A DNA stretch of 64,000 nucleotides from Arabidopsis thaliana (lineage: Eukaryota; Streptophyta; Magnoliopsida; Brassicales; Brassicaceae): contig NC_003070.9 of assembly GCF_000001735.4 (NCBI RefSeq), positions 21,871,971 through 21,935,970 of the forward strand, given 5' to 3'. How positions within the stretch are numbered: position 1 is the first letter of the stretch; the number at the start of each line of letters is the position of its first letter. Shown here in pieces: positions 11,955-30,656 of this stretch. The notes below the pieces were generated by a model. That model was not told where the DNA came from and did not search any database. It was given only the letters and a program-made list of their open reading frames with translations. The position numbers and the translations under genes were made by a program.

Positions 11955-12550
11955 TTTTTGTTAATTCCTCACTATCTTAAATATCTAATTACCGTTAATT
12001 ATTACAAATCAGGTTGGGCTTAATTAAGCCCAAAGTTAAAGACAGATTAGTGAAGGAGACAGAGAAAGAAACAGCTCTAAAATGGTAATGAACGAGAAAC
12101 TAGAGAGTCAACGGTCATAGCGTTGACCAAATCTCTCACTCTCACCAGCCAAATCTCTCCAACTTCCTCTTTCTCTCCACCCAAATCTCGCCGGCGATCG
12201 TCACTGACGAATCTGATTCGTCCCCAACACTCAACGGGTAAGCTCTCTCTGCAAAATTCAGATCGTTCTAGCTCAATCTCAACATCGGATCAAGATTCAA
12301 CTTTTGTTCTTTTCTCTTAAACAAAGCTTTTGATCATTAGTGAAATCTAAAATATTAACCTTTGAATCTGTAAACTTAAGCTTAGAGAACCCTAAGATCA
12401 AAACTAAAAATTTGATCTTTCATTGTCACTTGTTGGAAGCAATTCAAAATTCTGTGTTGTGTATATTTTCAAATTTGTGGATTGTTCCAATTTCGATAAA
12501 GTTTTGATTTTTATTCCTTTTGTTGTGTGTTTTTATAAGGAGGTAGAAGA
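11955..12550 (+). promoter_or_regulatory. MPK2 promoter and leader with probable 5' UTR intron
   Basis: The stretch from about 12040 to 12237 is CT/AC-rich like a plant 5' UTR. A strong donor (CGG/GTAAGC) at 12238 and an acceptor (TTTATAAG/GAGG) ending at 12539 frame a T-rich intron of about 302 bp that would end 11 bases before the ATG. Leader introns of this kind are common in plants. The intron is inferred from splice signals alone. Confidence 0.6.
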
Positions 12551-13773
12551 ATGGCGACTCCTGTTGATCCACCTAATGGAATTAGGAATCAAGGGAAGCA
12601 TTACTTCTCAATGTGGCAAACACTTTTCGAGATCGATACCAAATACGTGCCTATCAAACCGATAGGCCGAGGCGCGTACGGTGTGGTTTGCTCTTCGGTT
12701 AACAGAGAGAGTAATGAGAGAGTGGCGATCAAGAAGATCCACAATGTGTTTGAGAATAGGATTGATGCGTTGAGGACTCTTAGGGAGCTCAAGCTTCTAC
12801 GTCATCTTCGACATGAGAATGTGGTTGCTCTTAAAGATGTAATGATGGCTAATCATAAGAGAAGCTTTAAGGATGTTTATCTTGTTTATGAGCTTATGGA
12901 TACTGATCTTCATCAGATTATTAAGTCTTCTCAAGTTCTAAGTAATGACCATTGCCAATACTTCTTGTTCCAGGTATGTGATTTGTTTGCATTTGCTTTT
13001 ACCATTAGTGTGTGTTGTTTGCATTTGGTGTTTGCATTTACTTGCTTTTTATTTCTTTTGCATAGTTGCTTCGAGGGCTCAAGTATATTCATTCAGCAAA
13101 CATTCTCCATCGGGATCTGAAACCCGGTAACCTCCTTGTGAATGCAAACTGCGACTTAAAGATATGTGACTTTGGGCTAGCGAGGACGAGCAACACCAAA
13201 GGTCAGTTCATGACTGAATATGTTGTGACTAGATGGTACCGAGCACCAGAGCTACTCCTCTGTTGTGACAACTATGGAACCTCCATTGATGTCTGGTCAG
13301 TCGGTTGCATATTCGCCGAGCTTCTTGGAAGAAAACCAGTATTCCCGGGAACAGAATGTCTAAACCAGATTAAACTCATCATTAACATTTTGGGTAGCCA
13401 GAGAGAGGAAGATCTCGAGTTTATAGATAACCCAAAAGCCAAAAGATACATAGAATCACTCCCTTACTCACCAGGGATATCATTCTCTCGTCTTTACCCG
13501 GGTGCAAATGTTTTAGCCATTGATCTGCTTCAGAAAATGCTCGTTCTTGACCCTTCGAAAAGGATTAGTGTCACGGAAGCGCTTCAACATCCTTACATGG
13601 CGCCTTTATATGACCCGAGTGCAAATCCTCCTGCTCAAGTTCCTATTGATCTCGATGTAGATGAAGACGAGGATTTGGGAGCAGAGATGATAAGAGAATT
13701 AATGTGGAAGGAAATGATTCATTATCATCCAGAAGCTGCTACCATAAACAACAATGAGGTCTCTGAGTTTTGA
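12551..13773 (+). CDS. MPK2: Mitogen-activated protein kinase 2 (group C MAPK)
   Basis: Serine/threonine MAP kinase. Two coding exons, 12551-12973 and 13066-13773, give 376 aa. Key features: glycine loop GRGAYG at 39-44, ATP-anchoring Lys61 in VAIKK, catalytic HRDLKPGN with Asp158, DFG at 176-178, and the activation-loop TEY at 191-193, phosphorylated by MAPK kinases. The acidic C-terminal tail follows the kinase core. The length and sequence match Arabidopsis MPK2 rather than MPK1, for instance the extra VSEF end and NRESNERVA in the N-lobe. Group C MAPKs respond to ABA, wounding and MKK3 signalling (family knowledge). Nothing in the gene is odd. Confidence 0.97.
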
Positions 13774-15889
13774 GATCAAGTCTTTTGCAGGTACTGTTCA
13801 GAGAGATCTTTCAACAACTTAAACTTATTTATTTTCATGTTTGCTTCTTGAAATGTTGTTAATAATAGTGTCGAAGAAGAAGAACAATAACTTTAAATTA
13901 TGTGATATGTTTGTGTCATGGAGCTTTGTTTTGTTTTTGGTTACAAGCTTAAGTGTCTGTAACGTTTGTACATAAGTGTATGTGTCCTTAAAACTTCATA
14001 CTCTGTCTCTGATCTTATTGTTGGTGATTTTTCTTATTGAAGATTTTCGAATGTTCAAAGAGCAAACCATTGGATTAAATATGATTTTGAAGATAAATGT
14101 ATTAACACAAAGATATACACTGTTTAAAAAAATTCATGAAATAAAACATATGCATAGAATATCAAAATAAAATTATTTGGGAAATAATTTTCAATGATAC
14201 ATAGAATGTTCCATAGATTCGTAGAATTTTTATAAATGTGTTTTTGACTTTCATGTACCTAATTCTGAATTCAGACTTAGTATATTGTGACATTAATAGA
14301 AGTATTAATTGCTTTGTTTGATAAAAATATTTTGATGTCTATCACACACTTAAATTTAACTTAAATGATAGAAAAAATGTCAATAATTAGTAACATTTAT
14401 GCTTTGGAAAAATATTTTGATGAACAGCGTGTGAATAAGAATCTTTTTTTACTTTTGTAAATGGAAAAATGTAGGACTGCACTAATTATTGAAACCATTG
14501 ATGTGAAAAAAAAATCAAGAGCCAAAGAGATAAAGATTCTAGAAGACCAAGTCAAGTCTTCTCGTCGATTAATAGTCAATGAATGTTCCTCATCATCATC
14601 TCTTTGATTTATGCGTTTGATGTCATTGAGTCATTTCTATACCATTCCGCCAAAAATTCGTTTTAGTTATCCATATGAAATTGCGGTTGGACTATTAAGT
14701 CTATAATTTGATTAAACTAATAAGCATATGATGATGAAGCAGTTTATACTTGTAAATCCTCTATTTTATCCAAAACTTATGATCAAATGATAGAACTAGG
14801 ATGCAATGTTCAATCTCCTTTGGAGGGACCAAAATCTGCCACAAGACACACCACTTGCTTGGTATTTAATTTTCCTTTTTATCTTTCCATCTTCTCCTTT
14901 AGGATACAGGGGATGTCTCATGAAATGATGTATAGTTTATAAAATTATCTCTAAAGTCTAAACACAGAGTGGCAAACCGAAAATATTATATAAAACACGT
15001 AGTATCGAGCAAAACAACACTTAATTGTGTCACATGTGACATGTGCATACATAATAATACAGAAAACTTAACTAATAAAGCCACCAACATTATGTGAACA
15101 ATGGTATCAAGCTTTCGAGCTAAGTTAACGAACCTAACTCGTGATTAAATAATGATTATTACTAAATTCAGGGAAAACACTTTTATAAACAAAAATATAA
15201 TTTGCAAAAATATTATAACTTGCTTTACCCGATGGTAATTTCTGTTTACAAACCTGTATATTTCTAAATGCCCTTCCTATAATACACACACATACACATC
15301 AAATTAGTTGCCATGCACACATCAAATAAATTGCCAAAAACATCAATATCTATACATTAAATCATAAATACTTGGAAAACTCCAACTAGCTTTTGGTTAT
15401 AAAATTACTAAATATAGTTTAAAATAATACATCCGTCGTGGAAATTTATGAAAGATAGACTTCTTTTTTAGCTTATGCCCCAAGGAAGTCAATCAATAAG
15501 ACCAACGTTATCAACATACGTGATCGATGATGTTCTTTTATTCCTGGAAACTTCTTATAATCACCCACACAAAAACAAAAAAAAAAACAAAATATTAAAT
15601 ACAAAATTCTGAGATCTTGACATTTTGACCAAGTTGTAACGCTTCATCATCTGATCCGGTCAAATTCTTAAATCCTTTTTCTATAGTATTACAATAAAGA
15701 AAATATTATTGTCGCGTGAAATCTTTTAAAATATTAATACAAATCACGTCTATTAATAACAAGGTCGTCACTCTTGTCTCCAAAACAAATCTTCATTAAC
15801 CAAAACCAAAAAAAAAAACTTGAAACTCTCTGAATCTCACAAGAACATTGCAAGGTAAAGAAACCACAAGATCATCACTCGAAGTAAAA
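13774..15889. other. MPK2 3' end and ZCF37 promoter region
   Basis: About 2.1 kb without a credible ORF. The first 200 bases are the MPK2 3' UTR. Most of the rest is AT-rich spacer. W-box cores (TTGACC at 15625, GGTCAA at 15658) lie in the last 270 bases before ZCF37, and the final 100 bases are a CA-rich leader. Confidence 0.5.
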
Positions 15890-16525
15890 ATGGTGAGCCC
15901 ATTTAGATCTCCATGTTCTTCACCCAAAAAATCAAGAAAAGCAAGCAAGAACCCTTATTCAAATCGTGGACTTGATAAATTCTCTGAGCTTCTCTCCGAG
16001 CTAGACGAGAAGAGGCAAAGCATCTACTCGAAGAAGCTCGATTCCGGTGGCCCGCCTCTTGTTCGATTTGTGTTCACAAGCTCCGGTGAGTGTGTCCCCG
16101 TTGTGATCAGATCATCTTATCTTCACAAGAAGAACAAGAAGACGAAAGATGTTGTAGCTGATAAAGTCAAAACAGAAGTCAAGGAAGCAAAAACAGAGGA
16201 AATCAAGAACACAGAGCCTGAAACAGAGCAAAAACAGAGCTGTGTTATAAACGAGAATCTGAAGAAGATCGCTAGACCGGATCATTTCTTGCCTGTGACT
16301 GTGATCTTGGTTCTTGTGTTTTTGGCTTTCTTTGGAAGATCTGTAGCGATTATGTTTACTTGTATCGCTTGGTACTTGGTTCCAACGATTCAAGAACAGA
16401 GTGGAAACAGAGGATCATCACCGTCTTACGCGATGAAGAAGAAAGATTTCGCTAGGAAATTGAGTATTGAAAACAGAACATCGTTTAATCCAAGAACTGT
16501 TCGTGATCATTCTCCTCGCAAGTAG
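15890..16525 (+). CDS. ZCF37: ZCF37, small basic protein with C-terminal membrane region
   Basis: Intronless gene for a 211-aa protein of unknown function. The ATG at 15890 begins MVSPFRSPCSSPKKSRK; an in-frame TTG upstream is not needed. The N-terminus is Ser/Lys-rich and contains NPYSNRGLDKFSELLSEL. A conserved-looking block (GPPLVRFVFTSSGECVPVV) precedes a charged Lys/Glu linker. Residues about 134-172 form one long or two short hydrophobic segments (VTVILVLVFLAFFGR, VAIMFTCIAWYLVP). A basic tail follows. I recognise it by sequence as the Arabidopsis ZCF37 protein; the family has no established biochemical role that I know of. Membrane topology is an inference. Confidence 0.88.
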   Translation: MVSPFRSPCSSPKKSRKASKNPYSNRGLDKFSELLSELDEKRQSIYSKKLDSGGPPLVRFVFTSSGECVPVVIRSSYLHKKNKKTKDVVADKVKTEVKEAKTEEIKNTEPETEQKQSCVINENLKKIARPDHFLPVTVILVLVFLAFFGRSVAIMFTCIAWYLVPTIQEQSGNRGSSPSYAMKKKDFARKLSIENRTSFNPRTVRDHSPRK

Positions 16526-17956
16526 AAGAAGTTTCTTATTTTGGCTGCTCGTGAAAAAAACCGCGTGACCGAGCGAAAACTTTTTTTCTTTGTCAAAAGT
16601 TTTTTGGTCTCTTATTTCTTCGTTACTTTTTGTTTTATTCTCTGTTTCGTTCATAGTTGTTAAATTTAGAGACAGCTGAATTAGCAGAAAATTGTGTAGC
16701 TTTTTTATATTGTTAGTTTTTTTTTAATGTTTATAGATGTATATAATGCAATTGGAGATGTTCTTGATTACATATGATCTATTGCAACCATATAAAATTT
16801 GAGCAGAATCAACTTATATTACAAAATCCCAACTTTTACTTTTTATTTTGGGGGTTTTGCCCTATGTTTTGTTTTAGGTTTCTTAATTGTTGTGTTATGG
16901 AAGCCTAGCGACAATGGTATGATATTCGTCGAGGGCTATTAACGTTAAAGTAAGTATTTTGGTCGTTTGGACCATGTGAAAATAAAGTAGATTGCTAATA
17001 AAGAGATTAGTATTAATCACTAGACTATGGTCATTTCGAGAAATAGTGGATATGATCAAAGAAGCATTAATGTCAACCTATCTTCATAATAATAAATGGA
17101 AATGAAAGATAGATAATGATGCGATACATTTGTCATTTTGTCTAATAATTCAATTAGTTGCCTCTGCCTCTACACATCTATGGAAAACGTGATACATGGA
17201 TGTTCGATAGAAAGTGAACCAAAAACTTCAAACTATCATCAATGATTATTAATGGAAATAAAAGGTATATGGTCGATGACATTATACATCTATCTTTTAA
17301 GTTTTAAGGAGAGACCGTGTGTTTCAGAGAGATTCTAGATATCAATTGACCTCGATGAAAGTTCTGTAGGTAACGGTCTTCTCAAGGAGTTGTGAGATTT
17401 AAAGTCGTTTATGGATAATCATGTCCGCTTCAAAAGACATTTTTTTCTATGTTATTATATCAGATTTATTCACTAGAAATATAATTCATTGGTGATGGAT
17501 ATGGTTGCGTGGTTCTAGAATTTTTGCTATTAGACTTTCGTTCTTCTGTTAATAATGATGTTTTGGACATTTGGACATAGTATCCAATCTTGGCTTATTT
17601 TTCTCCAAATCAAATATCTCAAAACTATGTAATGTAAGTTTTGAAAAGTATTAACAAAACATTAGTTTCACATGTATACCTTTTGTTTCAATTGAACCGA
17701 ACTAGCCCAGGACGACTGAGACATGGCCAAAATTTCTTCCCACATGTTTTTGAAAGGGAATATATTTCCAAAACAAAATTCTGAGTCAAGTCAAATTCTG
17801 CGTGATTGTATTTTTGCATAAGAACAAAAATCAGATCTGAACTTAGAAATCTTCAAAACATTATCTAAAATACAAATACACCGGTATAGACCTAGAAGAC
17901 AGAGAGAGAGCTGACAACATCTCCCAAGTTCCCTCTACACCTTATCTCAGAGTTCT
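16526..17956. other. Spacer between ZCF37 and ZCW7 3' ends
   Basis: Tail-to-tail spacer of about 1.4 kb. The first 250 bases are the ZCF37 3' UTR. The remainder is AT-rich with no ORF, hairpin or repeat that I can support. The last part (17830-17956) is probably the ZCW7 3' UTR. Confidence 0.5.
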
Positions 17957-19940
17957 CTACTCCTGCCAATAAACAGAATTTAAGACATCAGAATCATCTT
18001 TATACGGATTCAACATTTTTGTATATGATCATAATCATACATTACCCTGAATCTTTTTCGGCGTAAATCATCCTGATTGCATCCAAAAGACTCGTTTCTG
18101 TATCCGCCATCTCTGTTATCCAACGGCTTTCTCGAGTTTCTGAAGAATCCAATCTTGTCCCATGTTAGTTCATAGTCTGCCTTTAGCCGAGTGCCTTCCT
18201 GCTCAGATGACAAAACCAGAAAACATCAGTTATGTTTCAATGCCTACAAGAGAGATACGACACAAATACCAGTTGCCTAATTATTTCTGCATAAACAATC
18301 ATATAAAATTAAATAAATCGACTATCAAACAAGAAGTATTGAATGTGGTATATAAAGATGTTACAGAGCCGGTAAAACATTTAGATGTGGTTACAACTTA
18401 GTTTCGAATACAGTAGCAAGAACCCACAAAATCACACTAGCAGAAACTAGTTTTGCATACAATCTAGCTCCGAATTCAGAAGAAGCATTCAATAAAACCA
18501 TTTCTGCTAATGATAAAACCTCATATGCTATTTAAGAAGCTTACGCAACAGTGAAAACTACTAACTTACCATCTCCAAATTTTCTCAAAATATTTGTGTA
18601 AATAAAACCTGATAGTGGTCTTTGCAACATAAAGAATACCTTTTCCATTGAGCGACCACAAAAAGCCTTCATGGCATTCACGAAATCATTGTACTTCTCG
18701 AACTGAACCACAATCTTACAATGGAGACCTGATATGAGGTCTCCACTATCCTCATCTGCGTCCTTACCTAGATCATCGTCCTCAGCAACATTAAGATTCC
18801 TATAGAGGATTAGTTAATGCAGCGGAACATGGAATTTATGTAAACTATCGGAATTATATTAACATCAGATTCATTGGTAAACAGAATAAATGATCCGAAG
18901 AATACTGAGAACACATGGTAAGCAAGTTCAATACAATGATTGTAATTAGTCTTCAGATAAGATTTCCATACAAAATGTCATTTCTTTTGAACTACATGGA
19001 CAAATACTGTATACTATGATCAAATGTAGATGCATCAAATCTATCCAAAGCAGCACAAAACTACTTAATTTTCCAATAAGCAAGCCATAGATCACTCTCA
19101 ACTCACATAGTGTCACATTCTTGAAGCAGATTTATGAATGTTCTCTTCACTCCGATTGAAAAAAAAACAATCCTAATCAAGCTGGACATGAAAGATGACA
19201 AAATCTTACCTAATTTTCCCAAAGCTAGAGAAGATTGTATGTGTAACCAACATAGAAGGCTTCGATGAAACTCGTGGCTCAGCAAACCATCTTGATGGCA
19301 CACCTCTAAGTATAATCGTATCAGCCTCTCTCCTTCCTTCCCTTGAATGTCCTGCAAATCACAATCACATCAATTACCACGAAAAAATCGTAAAATCAAA
19401 ATCCAAAATTGAAGAACCAAGATTACCAAAAGCGTAAAACTCCTCCCAATCCTTCTTCAACTTCTCGAAATCATCTGAAATCGGAAGTACCACACTAAGC
19501 TTATACTTAACTCCTTCCAAATTAAGCTCAATACCATTCATCTTCTCCACCAAACTCTTCCTCCAATCCAAAAACTTCTTCTCCAATTCCTTCACATCTC
19601 TCTCTCCATCATTCTCCTTCTTCTTCTTCTTCCCATCGAGAAACCCTAAATCGCGTATAAACAACGATCCATGAGCAACTGGCTCCTCACGCTTCCGTTT
19701 CTTCAAGTCCTTGTGACGACGAACTACGATGTCTTCCTCCGGAACTGTGACGGAGGTTACGACAGAGTTTTTGAGGTAATCTATTAAGGATCGCTTGAGT
19801 TGCCATTCGTCGATGGATTTGGATACGGATGGGACTACTGGGTGGATTGTGAGATTGAGCTTGACGCGTGAGACGAGAGCGAGACCGTTCTCTTCGATAT
19901 CTAGAGTTTCTATCGGAGATAGCTCTTCTAACGATCGCAT
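17957..19940 (-). CDS. ZCW7: ZCW7, RNA-binding-like protein (AKAP17A-like)
   Basis: Coding exons on the minus strand: 19940-19427, 19351-19210, 18799-18640, then 18198 onward. If exon 4 is spliced at 18046/18045 (AGG/GTAATG) to 17962, the protein ends after one more codon at 17957 (about 324 aa). Read through, it ends at 18010 (about 334 aa). The ATG at 19940 (MRSLEELSPIETL) is preferred over an upstream TTG. The protein has a Lys/Glu-rich coiled region (about 95-150). Next comes an RRM-like fold (TIILRGVPSRWF, HTIFSSFGKIRNLNV, CKIVVQFEKYNDFVNAMKAF), then a basic tail. This layout resembles AKAP17A-type splicing-associated proteins. Function is inferred from that resemblance only. ZCW7 is the Arabidopsis name for this gene. 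Confidence 0.82.
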
Positions 19941-21442
19941 TTTTCGCCGTCGATGCAAAATTCAAAATCGCGATTGGCTCTCTCTCTCAGAGTGTCGTCG
20001 GCTATTGAGTACAGAGAACAGGAGGATACTGAAAACAGTGGTAAACCAGAATTCCAAATCGGTTATTTCCGGTTCTCTTGGTTTCCAATATTTTGGGAAT
20101 AAATTGCATAAACGGTCCAAAATAGAGATAAATTCCAATGTAAATTTTTTGAACATTGACTGAAACCATTAATAAATGTTGAACGTTTCATCCAATGCCT
20201 AAATATATATGGTAAGGATTCTTATCTTAGTTATGAGTTTTGGCATACTAGGACTGAAGCATTGCATCCTACTGTGAGTTTTGGTGGTTTGTGCTCTTCT
20301 GTTGACCTTAGCAATGCGTCCATATAAATTGAGTATGGTTGGATTACTGTTCATACCTCTAGCGAAACATTGCAATTCGCTAGGTCTCTATTGTGGGGTT
20401 AGATGGCATGAACCATTAGTTGCACAAATGAACTCTAATGCATATCATAGAGGCTTGTTTTTGGATATAGTTTACGAAATATTGAGATGATATCTTTCAT
20501 ACAAAAACAAAAAATGCATATGATGATGACACTCTTACATACACTTTTGGTACTATCTATCCGCGTATGATTTTAAGATAATTTTTTTGAGCTTTTACTT
20601 TAATTAGAATTTAGTGATATACTTGTATGCACAAATTTATACAAGCAATTTATGAATACGGTATACACAAATTTATATACAAACAGTTAGACCAATACCA
20701 AAATTTGGTGATATACTTGCAAACCTAGCATGCTAACGAATTTGATAACTTACATGCCTTATCCCATCTAGCGAAACAAATTAGAGAGATTAAACTGTTG
20801 GAGATAAATTTAGAACTCGGTTGATCACAACTCAACATTTCGCACTCAAACATTACAAAAATACTAGTCTCCTACATCAGGATTACAAAGTGGTCTTCCG
20901 CATTTGTTCATTTGGAAAAATATACAACCAAACAAGCGCATTCGATGATACAAATTCTTGTACCACATTGAAATTCACTTACAATATTTTAATTCGAACA
21001 AATTTAGCTGAGAATGTCTTTATTGATAGCAAAAAGTTGTGTTAATTTATATTTTACGCATCCACATTTGTGTGTTTTATGCTTTCACATTTGTAAAGAA
21101 TTTCTTTGAACAGTTGTGAAAATTTTCAACATTTATGAAAGAAAAGAAAAAACCACTTAATAATTTTCAACATTTATGAAATTTGAAAAATGTGTTAATT
21201 ACTACGTGTTTATGTAAAGTTATATGACCCGTCTTGCCCATTCTCTCCCCGACGAAGACACACACAGACAAACAAATCCTAGCTTAGCACCGTCGCGACC
21301 GAATTCGAAATTCCGGTAACCCAATCGCCGGGAAAATCCACCGCTCGTGGCTACCGATATTGATTCTAATCGGATCTAGCGGCTCCCTTTCTTCGTCCAG
21401 ATCTCGTACTTCATTCGACCTCGATTCGCTGTGCAAGTTACG
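19941..21442. other. Divergent promoter region between ZCW7 and DRP2B
   Basis: Head-to-head spacer of about 1.5 kb. The part 20160-21230 is AT-rich, with short ORFs that look non-coding. A 20-base motif (AATTTTCAACATTTATGAAA) is present twice, near 21121 and 21164. The DRP2B leader begins near 21230 (TCTCTCCCCGACGAAGAC) and is GC-richer than its surroundings. Confidence 0.45.
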
Positions 21443-28810
<7,368 letters not shown>

Positions 28811-29508
28811 AAACCTGTTTGGTTTCCAGGATTGTTATTGAACGAACCATAAAACACATTCTTTTCTTTCTTTTTCTGCCCTTTCGGATTGGTCCCTGTT
28901 TCTGGGACTATTTTTCTTATGTCTCACTAGTTTAAAAAAAAAAAAACCAGAATGATAATATGATGATGATGTACTTGCGTGTGTTTGTAGATAGATATTT
29001 GTTAGAGAGACACATATATATGAGTTTGGTCTTCATATTGGTCATATGCTTTATATTAAAGAAAATGTTACTTTTCTTTTACTAGCATCTAATAGTATTG
29101 TTAATTTTTTTTTTTAGCAAGCTTAAGTATGTCTCTCTTCGTAGAGTGGTTTAAGTGTTTATCAGACTTTCGTTAAGCTTAACATGGAATTTATCTAGCA
29201 AAATTGTAGTCCAATTTAATCAGGGGGAAACTAGAATAAGGATAACACAACCACAAATTGCGGCGAAATGAAAAAAACTATTTTCATATTAAGATAAACT
29301 GTATGCCTACCATTATCGAGTTCATCATTCCACTATATAGTACAAATTGAAAGGTCCATGATTCAACAAAACACATAAGGAATATGAGAAAATTTGATCA
29401 CTCCTCTGTAAAGTCTCTTCGCCAAAAGTAAATGTTAAAGGTCACCGAGAAAAGGTGAAAGAAACATGATTTCACTAACGTAGTCAGTTATCAAATTGAA
29501 ACCCTAGA

Positions 29509-29975
29509 TATAAGATATTGATGCTCCCCAAATCATGTCGCTGCTCATCGTTGGGCATGTATTGGTCATGAGAGGATCGCTAAATGTATGAAGTGGTGGT
29601 AGTCTTGAGGCAAACTCCAGATCCCAAACATGATCATCACAAGATATCCCTACATTGTAAGTTTGGTAAAGTTCTGCCGCCCCCTGAAAGATAATGACAG
29701 CCCGAAAACCCTAAAATGGCAAGATCTAGTCCCGTGTAATCTGCATCTTTTGATTCGTAATTGGAAACATTCTCGTTCAAATTCGTTGATTCGTAAGTGT
29801 AAACTGCCGAGAAGGACAATGTTATCAGTGTTGCATGCATTTTACTTTGGTACATGTAATGGATTTGGTTAGAATAAGAGGTAAGGCTCCAAATGAGCTG
29901 AGAGTTACCAATGTTGCATAGTGCATCTGTTAAATCTTGTTGGTACACATGTTTGATTTGATTTACAATGACCAT
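29509..29975 (-). pseudogene. Unrecognised coding-like fragment
   Basis: On the minus strand, after a good acceptor (TTTCAG) near 29685, about 58 codons stay open to a stop near 29509. They read in part AELYQTYNVGISCDDHVWDL and then EFASRLPPLHTF. The composition is protein-like. Upstream sequence to 29975 is open in another frame. There is no start codon context, and I do not recognise the family. It could be the last exon of a broken gene or chance. Confidence 0.25.
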
Positions 29976-30298
29976 TTGTCCATTATGGTAGCTGGCTGGC
30001 TAGCTGCATTGTTTCAGCAGCCTGTGATCAAGTGAGTTTTGTTGGTTCTGGTGGTATCAATCTCTGGCTCTTCTTCTATATAATCATTTTTCTGTGTAAA
30101 AATTTCTAAAGAAGAGGAATACTTTTTTAAATATCATTAGAAGACAAAATCCATTGTAATGATTTCCACCAAGCTAAAGGAATTTAGCTGAAATGTAAAA
30201 TAACACGTGGCAAGTAGGAAGTTGCTGGGTGGCCACCGGATAAGCGGATAGTGTTGTTGCCTTTTGAAGACTTGTTGGCCAAAGATTGTCGGAAGGTG

Positions 30299-30313
30299 TT
30301 GACCTGGAGTCAA
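30299..30313 (+). promoter_or_regulatory. Inverted W-box pair upstream of CW9
   Basis: TTGAC at 30299-30303 faces GTCAA at 30309-30313, about 345 bases before the CW9 start codon and probably just upstream of its leader. W-boxes bind WRKY factors and are common before plant defence genes. The role here is inferred. Confidence 0.4.
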
Positions 30314-30656
30314 CTCTAATAATAATGGATCTTTAGCAGAGTTCTTCTGACGAAACACTAAAAAAAAAAAACACATCACAAACTTCTCTATACAGATCAT
30401 TTGGAGGAACATCGATTTCCAGGGAAGGTGAGATTATTGTATTGATCATTTTTATCTTTTGTTTCTTTAATTGGTTTCTGTGGAAGTAGGTGCTTCGATC
30501 CTTTGTAGTTTTCAATTTTGGTTATCTCAATATATTCGCAGTCTCTGCACAAAATAGTTGCCGTAAACTTTGCAAAAAAAATTATCATATTTATGAACTC
30601 ACAGACACTTCTTTAGTGATAATTGACTACTAGTTTCATGGTTGAGCAGGAGACTT

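Larger units (their letters stand above)
28811..30656. other. DRP2B 3' UTR, unexplained coding-like relic and CW9 upstream region
   Basis: The first 300 bases are the DRP2B 3' UTR. A coding-like fragment lies on the minus strand at 29509-29975 (separate entry). The CW9 leader probably contains an intron: donor GGGAAG/GTGAGA at 30428 and acceptor GAGCAG ending at 30650, just before the ATG. Confidence 0.45.

Noticed and set aside
12123-12320. 65-codon ORF before MPK2
   Set aside because: It opens with TTG rather than ATG, lies in the MPK2 leader and crosses the likely 5' UTR intron donor at 12238.
15030-15055. CACATGTG palindrome repeat as a CRISPR or operator-like site
   Set aside because: Isolated E-box-like palindrome in spacer DNA of a eukaryote; no array or context.
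19795-20163. 122-codon plus-strand ORF over the ZCW7 start
   Set aside because: It is antisense to ZCW7 exon 1 and its leader, with no recognisable domain.
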